Assembly: GCA_024734495.1 (NCBI GenBank)
Contig: JALMQS010000068.1
Span: 310,001 to 374,000, forward strand
Direction of reading: 5' to 3'
DNA length: 64,000 nt
From: Forficula auricularia
Lineage: Eukaryota > Arthropoda > Insecta > Dermaptera > Forficulidae
The position numbers and the translations under genes were made by a program. Positions 12,658 to 27,398 of this stretch are shown in pieces; positions within the stretch are counted from its first letter, which is position 1; each line of letters begins with the position of its first letter. The notes below the pieces were generated by a model. The model worked only from the letters and a program-made list of their open reading frames with translations, was not told the origin of the DNA and did no database searches.

Positions 12658-15600
12658 AAGAATGGAAAATTTGTTAAAATATTATCGAAAATTATAATTA
12701 TTATTTGATGAATTTTATAGAGAAATGCTATATGGATTAAAAACTTTTGTCTACATCTTTCGAAAAGGAAGAGCAAAATAATTGAATGATACTGATTAAT
12801 CAGAGCTTCAACATTACTGCCGTATACTAATTGAAAAAACTAGAGAAGAAAATTAGTGAGATTTCTTGAGATAGGATTTAAAGCATTCAAAAGAGACACC
12901 GGGATGGCAAAATCATAGTCGTTAAGTATTTTGTCAATCTCTAACAGAGTGCATCATTTATATTATTTTTTGAAAATCTAGAAGATTTTCCAAAAAAATA
13001 GTCAATGGGACAGTCTGTTAAGGGATCGAAAAAAACTGAGTGACAGAGATTTAGTTCCGGGCATTGAAGCGACCCCAGCCTCTATAGACCCCTATAGATC
13101 ATAATTCCAATTCCTCTCAATTTTCAAATCTATTCTTTCCAATTAGCTAAGCACTAATGAGGAATACACTGAAAATAAAAATCATTCAACTCTAATACAG
13201 CGACCAATTAAAAATTTGAAAACAAAGTGATCAACCCTTAATCATATTTCGATAAAACCTACCAAATATCCCCAAATTTTTTATGGAATTAACTAACAAG
13301 GGAATATTGTTAAAATATTATCGAATAGAATCATTATTATTTGATAAATTTTATAGAGACATGGCATATTGATTAAAATTTTTTGTCTACATATTTCGAA
13401 AAGGAAGAGCAAAATAATTGAATGATACTGATTAATCAGAGCTTCAACATTACTGCCGTATACTAATTAAAAAAACTAGAGAAGAAAATTAGTGAGATTT
13501 TTTGAGATTGGATTTAAAGCATTCAAAAGAGACACCGGGATGGCAAAATCCTAGTCGTTAAGTCTTTTGTCAATCTCTAACAGAGTGCAGAATTTATATT
13601 ATTTTTTGAAAATCTAGAAGATTTTCCAAAAAAAATAGTCAATGGGACAGTCTGTTAAGGGATCGAAAAAAAACTGAGTGACAGAGATTCAGTTCCAGGC
13701 ATTGAAGCGACCCCAGCCTCTATTGATTGACATAGATCATAATTCCAATTCCTCTCAATTTTCGAATCTATTCTTTCCAATTAGCTAAGCATTAATGAGG
13801 AATACACTGAAAATAAAAATCATTCAACTCTAATACAGCGACCAATTAAAAATTTGAAAACAAAGTGATAAACCCTTAATCATATTTCGATAAAACCTAC
13901 CAAATATCCCCAAATTTTTTATGGAATTAACTAAGAATGGAAAATTTGTTAAATTATTATCGAAAAGTATCATCATTATTTGATAAATTTTATAGAGACA
14001 TGGCATATTGATTAAAAACTTTTGTCTACATATTTCGAAAAGGAAGAGCAAAATAATTGAATGATACTGATTAATCAGAGCTTCAACATTACTGCCGTAT
14101 ACTAATTGCAATAAACTAGAGAAGAAAATTTGTGAGATTTCTTGAGATTGGATTTAAAGCATTCAAAAGAGACACCGGGATGGCAAAATCCTAGTCGTTA
14201 AGTCTTTTGTCAATCTCTAACAGAGTGCAGCATTTATATTATTTTTTGAAAATCTAGAAGATTTTCCAAAAAAAATAGTCAATGGGACAGTCTGTTAAGG
14301 GATCGAAAAAAAACTGAGTGACAGAGATTTAGTTCCAGGCATTGAAGCGACCCCAGCCTCTATTGATTGACATAGATCATAATTCCAATTCCTCTCAATT
14401 TTCGAATCTATTCATTCCAATTAGCTAAGCATTAATGAGGAATACACTGAAAATAAAAATCATTCAACTCTAATACAGCGACCAATTAAAAATTTGAAAA
14501 CAAAGTGATAAACCCTTAATCATATTTCGATAAAACCTACCAAATATCCCCAAATTTTTTATGGAATTAACTAAGAATGGAAAATTTGTTAAATTATTAT
14601 CGATAAGTATCATCATTATTTGATAAATTTTATAGAGACATGGCATATTGATTAAAAACTTTTGTCTACATATTTCGAAAAGGAAGAGCAAAATAATTGA
14701 ATGATACTGATTAATCAGAGCTTCAACATTACTGCCGTATACTAATTGCAAAAAACTAGAGAAGAAAATTTGTGAGATTTCTTGAGATTGGATTTAAAGC
14801 ATTCAAAAGAGACACCGGGATGGCAAAATCCTAGTCGTTAAGTCTTTTGTCAATCTCTAACAGAGTGCAGCATTTATATTATTTTTTGAAAATCTAGAAG
14901 ATTTTCCAAAAAAATAGTCAATGGGACAGTCTGTTAAGGGATCGAAAAAAACTGAGTGACAGAGATTTAGTTCCGGGCATTGAAGCGACCCCAGCCTCTA
15001 TTGAAGGACATAGATCATAATTCCAATTCCTCTCAATTTTCGAATCTATTCTTTCCAATTAGCTAAGCATTAATGAGGAATACACTGAAAATAAAAATCA
15101 TTCAACTCTAATACAGCGACCAATTAAAAATTTGAAAACAAAGTGATAAACCTTTAATCATATTTCGATAAAACCTACCAAATATCCCCAAATTTTTTAT
15201 GGAATTAACTAAGAATGGAAAATTTGTTAAATTATTATCGAAAAGTATCATCATTATTTGATAAATTTTATAGAGACATGGCATATTGATTAAAAACTTT
15301 TGTCTACATATTTCGAAAAGGAAGAGCAAAATAATTGAATGATACTGATTAATCAGAGCTTCAACATACTGCCGTATACTAATTGTAAAAAACTAGAGAA
15401 GAAAATTAGTGAGATTTCTTGAGATTGGATTTAAAGCATTCAAAAGAGACACCGGGATGGCAAAATCCTAGTCGTTAAGTCTTTTGTCAATCTCTAACAG
15501 AGTGCAGCATTTATATTATTTTTTGAAAATCTAGAAGATTTTCCAAAAAAATAGTCAATGGGACAGTCTGTTAAGGGATCGAAAAAAAACTGAGTGACAG

Positions 15601-18600
15601 AGATTTAGTTCCGGGCATTGAAGCGACCCCAGCCTCTATTGATTGACATAGATCATAATTCCAATTCCTCTCAATTTTCGAATCTATTCTTTCCAATTAG
15701 CTAAGCATTAATGAAGAATACACTGAAAATAAAAATCATTCAACTCTAATACAGCGACCAATTAAAAATTTGAAAACAAAGTGATAAACCCTTAATCATA
15801 TTTCGATAAAACCTACCAAATATCCCCAAATTTTTTATGGAATTAACTAAGAATGGAAAATTTGTTAAATTATTATCGAAAAGTATCATCATTATTTGAT
15901 AAATTTTATAGAGACATGGCATATTGATTAAAAACTTTTGTCTACATATTTCGAAAAGGAAGAGCAAAATAATTGAATGATACTGATTAATCAGAGCTTC
16001 AACATTACTGCCGTATACTAATTGCAAAAAACTAGAGAAGAAAATTTGTGAGATTTCTTGAGATTGGATTTAAAGCATTCAAAAGAGACACCGGGATGGC
16101 AAAATCCTAGTCGTTAAGTCTTTTGTCAATCTCTAACAGAGTGCAGCATTTATATTATTTTTTGAAAATCTAGAAGATTTTCCAAAAAAATAGTCAATGG
16201 GACAGTCTGTTAAGGGATCGAAAAAAACTGAGTGACAGAGATTTAGTTCCGGGCATTGAAGCGACCCCAGCCTCTATTGATTGACATAGATCATAATTCC
16301 AATTCCTCTCAATTTTCGAATCTATTCTTTCCAATTAGCTAAGCATTAATGAGGAATACACTGAAAATAAAAATCATTCAACTCTAATACAGCGACCAAT
16401 TAAAAATTTGAAAACAAAGTGATCAACCCTTAATCATATTTCGATAAAACCTACCAAATATCCCCAAATTTTTTATGGAATTAACTAACAAGGGAATATT
16501 GTTAAATTATTATCGAAAAGTATCATCATTATTTGATAAATTTTATAGAGACATGGCATATTGATTAAAAACTTTTGTCTACATATTTCGAAAAGGAAGA
16601 GCAAAATAATTGAATGATACTGATTAATCAGAGCTTCAACATTACTGCCGTATACTAATTGCAAAAAACTAGAGAAGAAAATTTGTGAGATTTCTTGAGA
16701 TTGGATTTAAAGCATTCAAAAGAGACACCGGGATGGCAAAATCCTAGTCGTTAAGTCTTTTGTCAATCTCTAACAGAGTGCAGCATTTATATTATTTTTT
16801 GAAAATCTAGAAGATTTTCCAAAAAAATAGTCAATGGGACAGTCTGTTAAGGGATCGAAAAAAAAACTGAGTGACAGAGATTTAGTTCCGGGCATTGAAG
16901 CGACCCCAGCCTCTATTGATTGACATAGATCATAATTCCAATTCCTCTCAATTTTCGAATCTATTCTTTCCAATTAGCTAAGCATTAATGAGGAATACAC
17001 TGAAAATAAAAATCATTCAACTCTAATACAGCGACCAATTAAAAATTTGAAAACAAAGTGATCAACCCTTAATCATATTTCGATAAAACCTACCAAATAT
17101 CCCCAAATTTTTTATGGAATTAACTAACAAGGGAATATTGTTAAATTATTATCGAAAAGTATCATCATTATTTGATAAATTTTATAGAGACATGGCATAT
17201 TGATTAAAAACTTTTGTCTACATATTTCGAAAAGGAAGAGCAAAATAATTGAATGATACTGATTAATCAGAGCTTCAACATTACTGCCGTATACTAATTG
17301 CAAAAAACTAGAGAAGAAAATTTGTGAGATTTCTTGAGATTGGATTTAAAGCATTCAAAAGAGACACCGGGATGGCAAAATCCTAGTCGTTAAGTCTTTT
17401 GTCAATCTCTAACAGAGTGCAGCATTTATATTATTTTTTGAAAATCTAGAAGATTTTCCAAAAAAATAGTCAATGGGACAGTCTGTTAAGGGATCGAAAA
17501 AAAACTGAGTGACAGAGATTTAGTTCCGGGCATTGAAGCGACCCCAGCCTCTATTGATTGACATAGATCATAATTCCAATTCCTCTCAATTTTCGAATCT
17601 ATTCTTTCCAATTAGCTAAGCATTAATGAGGAATACACTGAAAATAAAAATCATTCAACTCTAATACAGCGACCAATTAAAAATTTGAAAACAAAGTGAT
17701 CAACCCTTAATCATATTTCGATAAAACCTACCAAATATCCCCAAATTTTTTATGGAATTAACTAACAAGGGAATATTGTTAAATTATTATCGAAAAGTAT
17801 CATCATTATTTGATAAATTTTATAGAGACATGGCATATTGATTAAAAACTTTTGTCTACATATTTCGAAAAGGAAGAGCAAAATAATTGAATGATACTGA
17901 TTAATCAGAGCTTCAACATTACTGCCGTATACTAATTGCAAAAAACTAGAGAAGAAAATTTGTGAGATTTCTTGAGATTGGATTTAAAGCATTCAAAAGA
18001 GACACCGGGATGGCAAAATCCTAGTCGTTAAGTCTTTTGTCAATCTCTAACAGAGTGCAGCATTTATATTATTTTTTGAAAATCTAGAAGATTTTCCAAA
18101 AAAATAGTCAATGGGACAGTCTGTTAAGGGATCGAAAAAAAACTGAGTGACAGAGATTTAGTTCCGGGCATTGAAGCGACCCCAGCCTCTATTGATTGAC
18201 ATAGATCATAATTCCAATTCCTCTCAATTTTCGAATCTATTCTTTCCAATTAGCTAAGCATTAATGAAGAATACACTGAAAATAAAAATCATTCAACTCT
18301 AATACAGCGACCAATTAAAAATTTGAAAACAAAGTGATCAACCCTTAATCATATTTCGATAAAACCTACCAAATATCCCCAAATTTTTTATGGAATTAAC
18401 TAACAAGGGAATATTGTTAAATTATTATCGAAAAGTATCATCATTATTTGATAAATTTTATAGAGACATGGCATATTGATTAAAAACTTTTGTCTACATA
18501 TTTCGAAAAGGAAGAGCAAAATAATTGAATGATACTGATTAATCAGAGCTTCAACATTACTGCCGTATACTAATTGCAAAAAACTAGAGAAGAAAATTTG

Positions 18601-19038
18601 TGAGATTTCTTGAGATTGGATTTAAAGCATTCAAAAGAGACACCGGGATGGCAAAATCCTAGTCGTTAAGTCTTTTGTCAATCTCTAACAGAGTGCAGCA
18701 TTTATATTATTTTTTGAAAATCTAGAAGATTTTCCAAAAAAATAGTCAATGGGACAGTCTGTTAAGGGATCGAAAAAAAACTGAGTGACAGAGATTTAGT
18801 TCCGGGCATTGAAGCGACCCCAGCCTCTATTGATTGACATAGATCATAATTCCAATTCCTCTCAATTTTCGAATCTATTCTTTCCAATTAGCTAAGCATT
18901 AATGAGGAATACACTGAAAATAAAAATCATTCAACTCTAATACAGCGACCAATTAAAAATTTGAAAACAAAGTGATCAACCCTTAATCATATTTCGATAA
19001 AACCTACCAAATATCCCCAAATTTTTTATGGAATTAAC
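12658..19038. repeat. satellite block 2 (10 monomers)
   Basis: Ten ~638-bp monomers. Its last ~4 kb parallel the last ~4 kb of block 1, including the diagnostic ATTGAAGGACATAG variant (7303 and 15001) and a missing T in CAACATACTGCC (7669 and 15365), at an offset of ~7.70 kb. Confidence 0.95.
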
Positions 19039-20363
19039 GGTATATATTTTTCGAATATTTAATTAATTGAACCAGCCTATGCATATTGATGTAAAATGGA
19101 AATATGAACCTGAAACATTTAATTTATTCTAAGTATCTTTTATATTACTAGATCAATCTTATTGTTATTCTAAACATGAGCATGAAGAGAGTTCATATTT
19201 AATAATTGTTTCTTATTAAAAAACGTTTGCGTTAAGCTTGAAGTTTGTTTAAAATTGAATATCATTTAAAGAAATTTAATTTTTTTAAGGGCCTCCACAT
19301 CTCCCCTTATAGCCCTCCGATCCTCCCACTCAAGATCCGGAAGAATGGATCAGGGTTCGGCCACAGCAGTCTATTGGAAGTAAGACATTAGTGGTCATGA
19401 ATACAAAATTTCATTGTGAATAAAAACTAATAGGGAAAAATAAAATATAAATAGACACAAAACTACATAGAAAAATGCTATGCAAAAATAAAAAATGTTC
19501 AAACATTAAGAATTATTGATCGAGAAATATGTTCTAGTTTGGAGCCTGTTCAAATTTTGTAATTTCACTCACTAAACTTAGAATAGACGAACGGAAAATA
19601 ATTAAATGTATTAAACAAAGTTTGGAAATCAATTGCGTAATGTAGTTTAAATCAAGATATACTAAAGCATACGTTTTTATATTTACTACCTATTTTAATA
19701 CTTGATAAAGTTGATTGCTTTTGTCATCATGAATTATTAAAGTAAGTAAAGAGATTTATATAAATTTTGGAATATGAAGAACACAAAATTTAGTTGTACT
19801 TATATATGCTTAATAAAAGAGTAAGTTTATGGGAAAAAATGATATTTAATATTGTGCATTCAATAAATAAATTTAGATTTTGTTTGTATTTAATTGACCT
19901 AGAATAAATAACTAATAAGTGCCGATGGTGAAAAGACTGTTTATTATAAAAAGTACTTATTTGAAACATTGTTAAGCTCAGGTTCACAAATGTCACAACG
20001 TCTATAAAATTGAAAAAAGGTTAAGTAAAATTTCGAAAAAGTTACCTCATAAATATTTAATATATTAATAATTTTTATAGAAAGTAGCCAAAAAAAGAAT
20101 TTAAATTTAGAATTAGATAACCACCAACAATATATTAATTCTCAATATTGTAATTATGTTGCGACGTTCAACTGTAATAAAAGAATAGTAAAAAAATGAA
20201 AAACATTTTTGATAAACTAAAATAATATTGAGGAAGAATATACAAACATTCTCTAGTTATTAGATTTTACTTTGTACATATAGAAATTATTATAAATTGC
20301 TTTAATAATTATTTAATTTCATTGGATGAAGTTGAAATTAACTATTAAGTAATAAATTACGGA
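19039..20363. repeat. 1.33-kb interrupting segment, copy 2
   Basis: Same boundaries and nearly the same sequence as 11332-12657, offset 7707 bp. The few differences are point changes and small indels. Confidence 0.85.
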
Positions 20364-23300
20364 AAGAATAGAAAATTTGTTAAAATATTATCGAAAATTA
20401 TAATTATTATTTGATGAATTTTATAGAGAAATGCTATATGGATTAAAAACTTTTGTCTACATCTTTCGAAAAGGAAGAGCAAAATAATTGAATGATACTG
20501 ATTAATCAGAGCTTCAACATTACTGCCGTATACTAATTGAAAAAACTAGAGAAGAAAATTAGTGAGATTTCTTGAGATAGGATTTAAAGCATTCAAAAGA
20601 GACACCGGGATGGCAAAATCATAGTCGTTAAGTATTTTGTCAATCTCTAACAGAGTGCATCATTTATATTATTTTTTGAAAATCTAGAAGATTTTCCAAA
20701 AAAATAGTCAATGGGACAGTCTGTTAAGGGATCGAAAAAAACTGAGTGACAGAGATTTAGTTCCGGGCATTGAAGCGACCCCAGCCTCTATAGACCCCTA
20801 TAGATCATAATTCCAATTCCTCTCAATTTTCAAATCTATTCTTTCCAATTAGCTAAGCACTAATGAGGAATACACTGAAAATAAAAATCATTCAACTCTA
20901 ATACAGCGACCAATTAAAAATTTGAAAACAAAGTGATCAACCCTTAATCATATTTCGATAAAACCTACCAAATATCCCCAAATTTTTTATGGAATTAACT
21001 AACAAGGGAATATTGTTAAAATATTATCGAATAGAATCATTATTATTTGATAAATTTTATAGAGACATGGCATATTGATTAAAATTTTTTGTCTACATAT
21101 TTCGAAAAGGAAGAGCAAAATAATTGAATGATACTGATTAATCAGAGCTTCAACATTACTGCCGTATACTAATTAAAAAAACTAGAGAAGAAAATTAGTG
21201 AGATTTTTTGAGATTGGATTTAAAGCATTCAAAAGAGACACCGGGATGGCAAAATCCTAGTCGTTAAGTCTTTTGTCAATCTCTAACAGAGTGCAGAATT
21301 TATATTATTTTTTGAAAATCTAGAAGATTTTCCAAAAAAAATAGTCAATGGGACAGTCTGTTAAGGGATCGAAAAAAAACTGAGTGACAGAGATTCAGTT
21401 CCAGGCATTGAAGCGACCCCAGCCTCTATTGATTGACATAGATCATAATTCCAATTCCTCTCAATTTTCGAATCTATTCTTTCCAATTAGCTAAGCATTA
21501 ATGAGGAATACACTGAAAATAAAAATCATTCAACTCTAATACAGCGACCAATTAAAAATTTGAAAACAAAGTGATAAACCCTTAATCATATTTCGATAAA
21601 ACCTACCAAATATCCCCAAATTTTTTATGGAATTAACTAAGAATGGAAAATTTGTTAAATTATTATCGAAAAGTATCATCATTATTTGATAAATTTTATA
21701 GAGACATGGCATATTGATTAAAAACTTTTGTCTACATATTTCGAAAAGGAAGAGCAAAATAATTGAATGATACTGATTAATCAGAGCTTCAACATTACTG
21801 CCGTATACTAATTGCAATAAACTAGAGAAGAAAATTTGTGAGATTTCTTGAGATTGGATTTAAAGCATTCAAAAGAGACACCGGGATGGCAAAATCCTAG
21901 TCGTTAAGTCTTTTGTCAATCTCTAACAGAGTGCAGCATTTATATTATTTTTTGAAAATCTAGAAGATTTTCCAAAAAAAATAGTCAATGGGACAGTCTG
22001 TTAAGGGATCGAAAAAAAACTGAGTGACAGAGATTTAGTTCCAGGCATTGAAGCGACCCCAGCCTCTATTGATTGACATAGATCATAATTCCAATTCCTC
22101 TCAATTTTCGAATCTATTCATTCCAATTAGCTAAGCATTAATGAGGAATACACTGAAAATAAAAATCATTCAACTCTAATACAGCGACCAATTAAAAATT
22201 TGAAAACAAAGTGATAAACCCTTAATCATATTTCGATAAAACCTACCAAATATCCCCAAATTTTTTATGGAATTAACTAAGAATGGAAAATTTGTTAAAT
22301 TATTATCGATAAGTATCATCATTATTTGATAAATTTTATAGAGACATGGCATATTGATTAAAAACTTTTGTCTACATATTTCGAAAAGGAAGAGCAAAAT
22401 AATTGAATGATACTGATTAATCAGAGCTTCAACATTACTGCCGTATACTAATTGCAAAAAACTAGAGAAGAAAATTTGTGAGATTTCTTGAGATTGGATT
22501 TAAAGCATTCAAAAGAGACACCGGGATGGCAAAATCCTAGTCGTTAAGTCTTTTGTCAATCTCTAACAGAGTGCAGCATTTATATTATTTTTTGAAAATC
22601 TAGAAGATTTTCCAAAAAAATAGTCAATGGGACAGTCTGTTAAGGGATCGAAAAAAACTGAGTGACAGAGATTTAGTTCCGGGCATTGAAGCGACCCCAG
22701 CCTCTATTGATTGACATAGATCATAATTCCAATTCCTCTCAATTTTCGAATCTATTCTTTCCAATTAGCTAAGCATTAATGAGGAATACACTGAAAATAA
22801 AAATCATTCAACTCTAATACAGCGACCAATTAAAAATTTGAAAACAAAGTGATCAACCCTTAATCATATTTCGATAAAACCTACCAAATATCCCCAAATT
22901 TTTTATGGAATTAACTAACAATGGAAAATTTGTTAAATTATTATCGAAAAGTATCATCATTATTTGATAAATTTTATAGAGACATGGCATATTGATTAAA
23001 AACTTTTGTCTACATATTTCGAAAAGGAAGAGCAAAATAATTGAATGATACTGATTAATCAGAGCTTCAACATTACTGCCGTATACTAATTGCAAAAAAC
23101 TAGAGAAGAAAATTTGTGAGATTTCTTGAGATTGGATTTAAAGCATTCAAAAGAGACACCGGGATGGCAAAATCCTAGTCGTTAAGTCTTTTGTCAATCT
23201 CTAACAGAGTGCAGCATTTATATTATTTTTTGAAAATCTAGAAGATTTTCCAAAAAAATAGTCAATGGGACAGTCTGTTAAGGGATCGAAAAAAAACTGA

Positions 23301-26116
23301 GTGACAGAGATTTAGTTCCGGGCATTGAAGCGACCCCAGCCTCTATTGATTGACATAGATCATAATTCCAATTCCTCTCAATTTTCGAATCTATTCTTTC
23401 CAATTAGCTAAGCATTAATGAAGAATACACTGAAAATAAAAATCATTCAACTCTAATACAGCGACCAATTAAAAATTTGAAAACAAAGTGATAAACCCTT
23501 AATCATATTTCGATAAAACCTACCAAATATCCCCAATTTTTTATGGAATTAACTAAGAATGGAAAATTTGTTAAAATATTATCGAAAAGTATCATTATTA
23601 TTTGATAAATTTTATAGAGACATGGCATATTGATTAAAAACTTTTGTCTACATATTTCGAAAAGGAAGAGCAAAATAATTGAATGATACTGATTAATCAG
23701 AGCTTCAACATTACTGCCGTATACTAATTGCAAAAAACTAGAGAAGAAAATTTGTGAGATTTCTTGAGATTGGATTTAAAGCATTCAAAAAGAGACACCG
23801 GGATGGCAAAATCCTAGTCGTTAAGTCTTTTGTCAATCTCTAACAGAGTGCAGCATTTATATTATTTTTTGAAAATCTAGAAGATTTTCCAAAAAAATAG
23901 TCAATGGGACAGTCTGTTAAGGGATCGAAAAAAAACTGAGTGACAGAGATTTAGTTCCGGGCATTGAAGCGACCCCAGCCTCTATTGATTGACATAGATC
24001 ATAATTCCAATTCCTCTCAATTTTCGAATCTATTCTTTCCAATTAGCTAAGCATTAATGAGGAATACACTGAAAATAAAAATCATTCAACTCTAATACAG
24101 CGACCAATTAAAAATTTGAAAACAAAGTGATCAACCCTTAATCATATTTCGATAAAACCTACCAAATATCCCCAAATTTTTTATGGAATTAACTAACAAG
24201 GGAATATTGTTAAAATATTATCGAAAAGTATCATTATTATTTGATAAATTTTATAGAGACATGGCATATTGATTAAAAACTTTTGTCTACATATTTCGAA
24301 AAGGAAGAGCAAAATAATTGAATGATACTGATTAATCAGAGCTTCAACATTACTGCCGTATACTAATTGCAAAAAACTAGAGAAGAAAAATTTGTGAGAT
24401 TTCTTGAGATTGGATTTAAAGCATTCAAAAGAGACACCGGGATGGCAAAATCCTAGTCGTTAAGTCTTTTGTCAATCTCTAACAGAGTGCAGCATTTATA
24501 TTATTTTTTGAAAATCTAGAAGATTTTCCAAAAAATATTCAATGGGACAGTCTGTTAAGGGATCGAAAAAAAACTGAGTGACAGAGATTTAGTTCCGGGC
24601 ATTGAAGCGACCCCAGCCTCTATTGATTGACATAGATCATAATTCCAATTCCTCTCAATTTTCGAATCTATTCTTTCCAATTAGCTAAGCATTAATGAGG
24701 AATACACTGAAAATAAAAATCATTCAACTCTAATACAGCGACCAATTAAAAATTTGAAAACAAAGTGATCAACCCTTAATCATATTTCGATAAAACCTAC
24801 CAAATATCCCCAAATTTTTTATGGAATTAACTAACAAGGGAATATTGTTAAATTATTATCGAAAAGTATCATCATTATTTGATAAATTTTATAGAGACAT
24901 GGCATATTGATTAAAAACTTTTGTCTACATATTTCGAAAAGGAAGAGCAAAATAATTGAATGATACTGATTAATCAGAGCTTCAACATTACCGCCGTATA
25001 CTAATTCCAAAAAACTAGAGAAGAAAATTTGTGAGATTTCTTGAGATTGTATTTAAAGCATTCAAAAGAGACACCGGGATGGCAAAATCCTAGTCGTTAA
25101 GTATTTTGTCAATCTCTAACAGAGTGCATCATTTATATTATTTTTTGAAAATCTAGAAGATTTTCCAAAAAAATAGTCAATGGGACAGTCTGTTAAGGGA
25201 TCGAAAAAAAACTGAGTGACAGAGATTTAGTTCCGGGCATTGAAGCGACCCCAGCCTCTATTGATTGCCATAGATCATAATTCCAATTCCTCTCAATTTT
25301 CGAATCTATTCTTTTCACTTAGCTAAGCACTAATGAGGAATACACTGAAAATAAAAATCATTCAACTCTAATACAGCGACCAATTAAAAATTTGAAAACA
25401 AAGTGATCAACCCTTAATCATATTTCGATAAAACCTACCAAATATCCCCAAATTTTTTATGGAATTAACTAACAAGGGAATATTGTTAAAATATTATCGA
25501 AAAGTATCATTATTATTTGATAAATTTTATAGAGACATGGCATATTGATTAAAAACTTTTGTCTACATATTTCGAAAAGGAAGAGCAAAATAATTGAATG
25601 ATACTGATTAATCAGAGCTTCAACATTACTGCCGTATACTAATTGAAAAAACTAGAGAAGAAAATTAGTGAGATTTCTTGAGATTGGATTTAAAGCATTC
25701 AAAAGAGACACCGGGATGGCAAAATCCTAGTCGTTAAGTATTTTGTCAATCTCTAACAGAGTGCATCATTTATATTATTTTTTGAAAATCTAGAAGATTT
25801 TCAAAAAAAAATAGTCAATGGGACAGTCTGTTAAGGGATCGAAAAAAAACTGAGTGACAGAGATTTAGTTCCGGGCATTGAAGCGACCCCAGCCTCTATT
25901 GATTGCCATAGATCATAATTCCAATTCCTCTCAATTTTCGAATCTATTCTTTTCACTTAGCTAAGCACTAATGAGGAATACACTGAAAATAAAAATCATT
26001 CAACTCTAATACAGCGACCAATTAAAAATTTGAAAACAAAGTGATCAACCCTTAATCATATTTCGATAAAACCTACCAAATATCCCCAAATTTTTTATGG
26101 AATTAACTAACAACGG
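20364..26116. repeat. satellite block 3 (9 monomers)
   Basis: The first ~2.3 kb copy block 2 closely (shared variants such as GACCCCTATAG and CAGATTCAGTTCCAGG). From about 22690 the register differs: block 2 has the ATTGAAGGACATAG variant at 15001 and block 3 does not. The array ends in a diverged monomer at ~26116. Confidence 0.95.
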
Positions 26117-26912
26117 AAAATTTAAAAAAAATTATCGTGAACGATGATGATTATTTGTTAAAGTCGCATAAACATTTGAAACAACTCTCTCAAACAATTA
26201 TTAAAACAATTCTCTATTGATATCGTTTTTTCTTTTATTTAGGTTAAAATAAATTTTGACAACATTTTTAAGTCTCTTGTTTAAATAGTATACTCGGGAT
26301 TTTATTCGGAAATGTTTTGAGATTTGAACGACTCAACATAATATTTTGCTCGGAATTCTTTTTTGTGATATTCATTTTTTTTTAACTCTAATTTAAATGA
26401 TCAGTTTAACACATTTTTTCTTTAGAATTATATTTTATATATCAATAACAGATTGTTATTTTATCTTTCTTCATAGCACGAAGAAAGATCTTACGAGGAT
26501 CTGGTAATTTCTCTATTTCACTCGTCTGAGCACTAGCTTTTATTTTTAATCATATCGAAAATAATTTTAAAATTTCGTATCTTTTAACTGTTAATCATCG
26601 GTTTTTCTTATTATATGATTGCACGAAAAAAAAATAAATAAAATCATCACAATATTTAAGGAACTCCATAAAATTAATTAATAATAATGACAAAAAACAA
26701 CTGATAAAATCTTTTCTATTAAGAAAAGTTTATTTTAAGTACAATTTTTTTTTTACCAACAAGTATTTTCTAACTGACCAAATTTCTACAAAATTTTATT
26801 TATTAAAAATTAAAGTTTATCAGACACGAAGAAAAAATTGTTTAAACGAAGGTAATAATTTTCACCGCTGGAAAATGACGAATATTTTTCAGCTAAATGA
26901 ATAATCTTACAG
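26117..26912. other. AT-rich sequence, nothing recognised
   Basis: Edge of the satellite. No ORF, RNA gene or clear repeat. A small hairpin-like stretch lies near 26478-26505 (AAGATCTTACGAGGATCTGG). Confidence 0.5.
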
Positions 26913-26929
26913 ATGAGAAAACTCTTTCT

Positions 26930-27080
26930 TTGTTATAAATTGTTTTTTATTTTTATTTTTTTATTTTTTTTTACATTTTTATTTTTTTTATGTTTTATTT
27001 TATTTTTTTTTTTTATTATTTTTTTTTTACATTTTTATTTTTTTAATATTTTTTTTATATTTAATATTTTATTTTCGTTT
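26930..27080. repeat. T-rich low-complexity tract
   Basis: Runs of T broken by single A or AC. The long + ORF here is a by-product of TTT/TTA codons. Confidence 0.9.
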
Positions 27081-27126
27081 CAGCCTGCTGTGGACCACGC
27101 TAATTCAACTGTATCATTGAGTTTAA

Positions 27127-27398
27127 AAAATTTTATTTTGCCAAGAGTAGCAGAGTAATTGATTCATAAAGAGAAATAAGGAGGTTGTCCTCTCGCATTA
27201 ATTCTGACTGGCTTATCAGCTGAGTAAGATCAAAAAAATTTCAATACCCAAGGGATATTGACCCCATGAAAAATAATATTCATAATTAAAAATGACTGAT
27301 GATGAAGGCCAAGCCTTCTAAACTATAATCTCTAACAAATAATATTGTGTGTGTTTAGTTGCATTAAGCAGAGGACAACCTCCTTGTTTCTATTTATG
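27127..27398 (+). mobile_element. foldback family A element with diverged TSD
   Basis: Starts with the terminal module TTTTGCCAAGAGTAGCAGAG, followed by inverted arms AAGGAGGTTGTCCTCT (27179) and GAGGACAACCTCCTT (27371). Flanks TATCATTGAGTTTAA (27112) and TATTATTGAGCTTTAA (27399) look like an old target-site duplication. A hammerhead-like core lies inside at 27296. Confidence 0.65.
27296..27330 (+). ncRNA. hammerhead-like core
   Basis: CTGATGAT, then GAAGGC-CAA-GCCTTC (6-bp stem II), then TAAACTATAATCTC. The G of GAAAC is T here, and the stem III palindrome ACTATAGT reads ACTATAAT, so it is probably inactive. Family copy at 45336 keeps GAAACTATAGTC. Confidence 0.45.

Noticed and set aside
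5495..23733. Repeated 73-93-codon minus-strand ORFs starting MQLVYGSNVEALINQ
   Set aside because: They occur once per satellite monomer, but many monomers have them shortened or broken by stops and frameshifts. There is no family similarity; they follow from the repeat.
3601..26116. CRISPR-like regularity
   Set aside because: The unit is ~638 bp with no short repeat/unique spacer alternation; it is a eukaryotic satellite.
3601..26116. Satellite monomer as a tandem snRNA or 5S rRNA gene array
   Set aside because: No U1/U2/U4/U5/U6 or 5S landmarks are found; only a U-rich run before a hairpin is similar.
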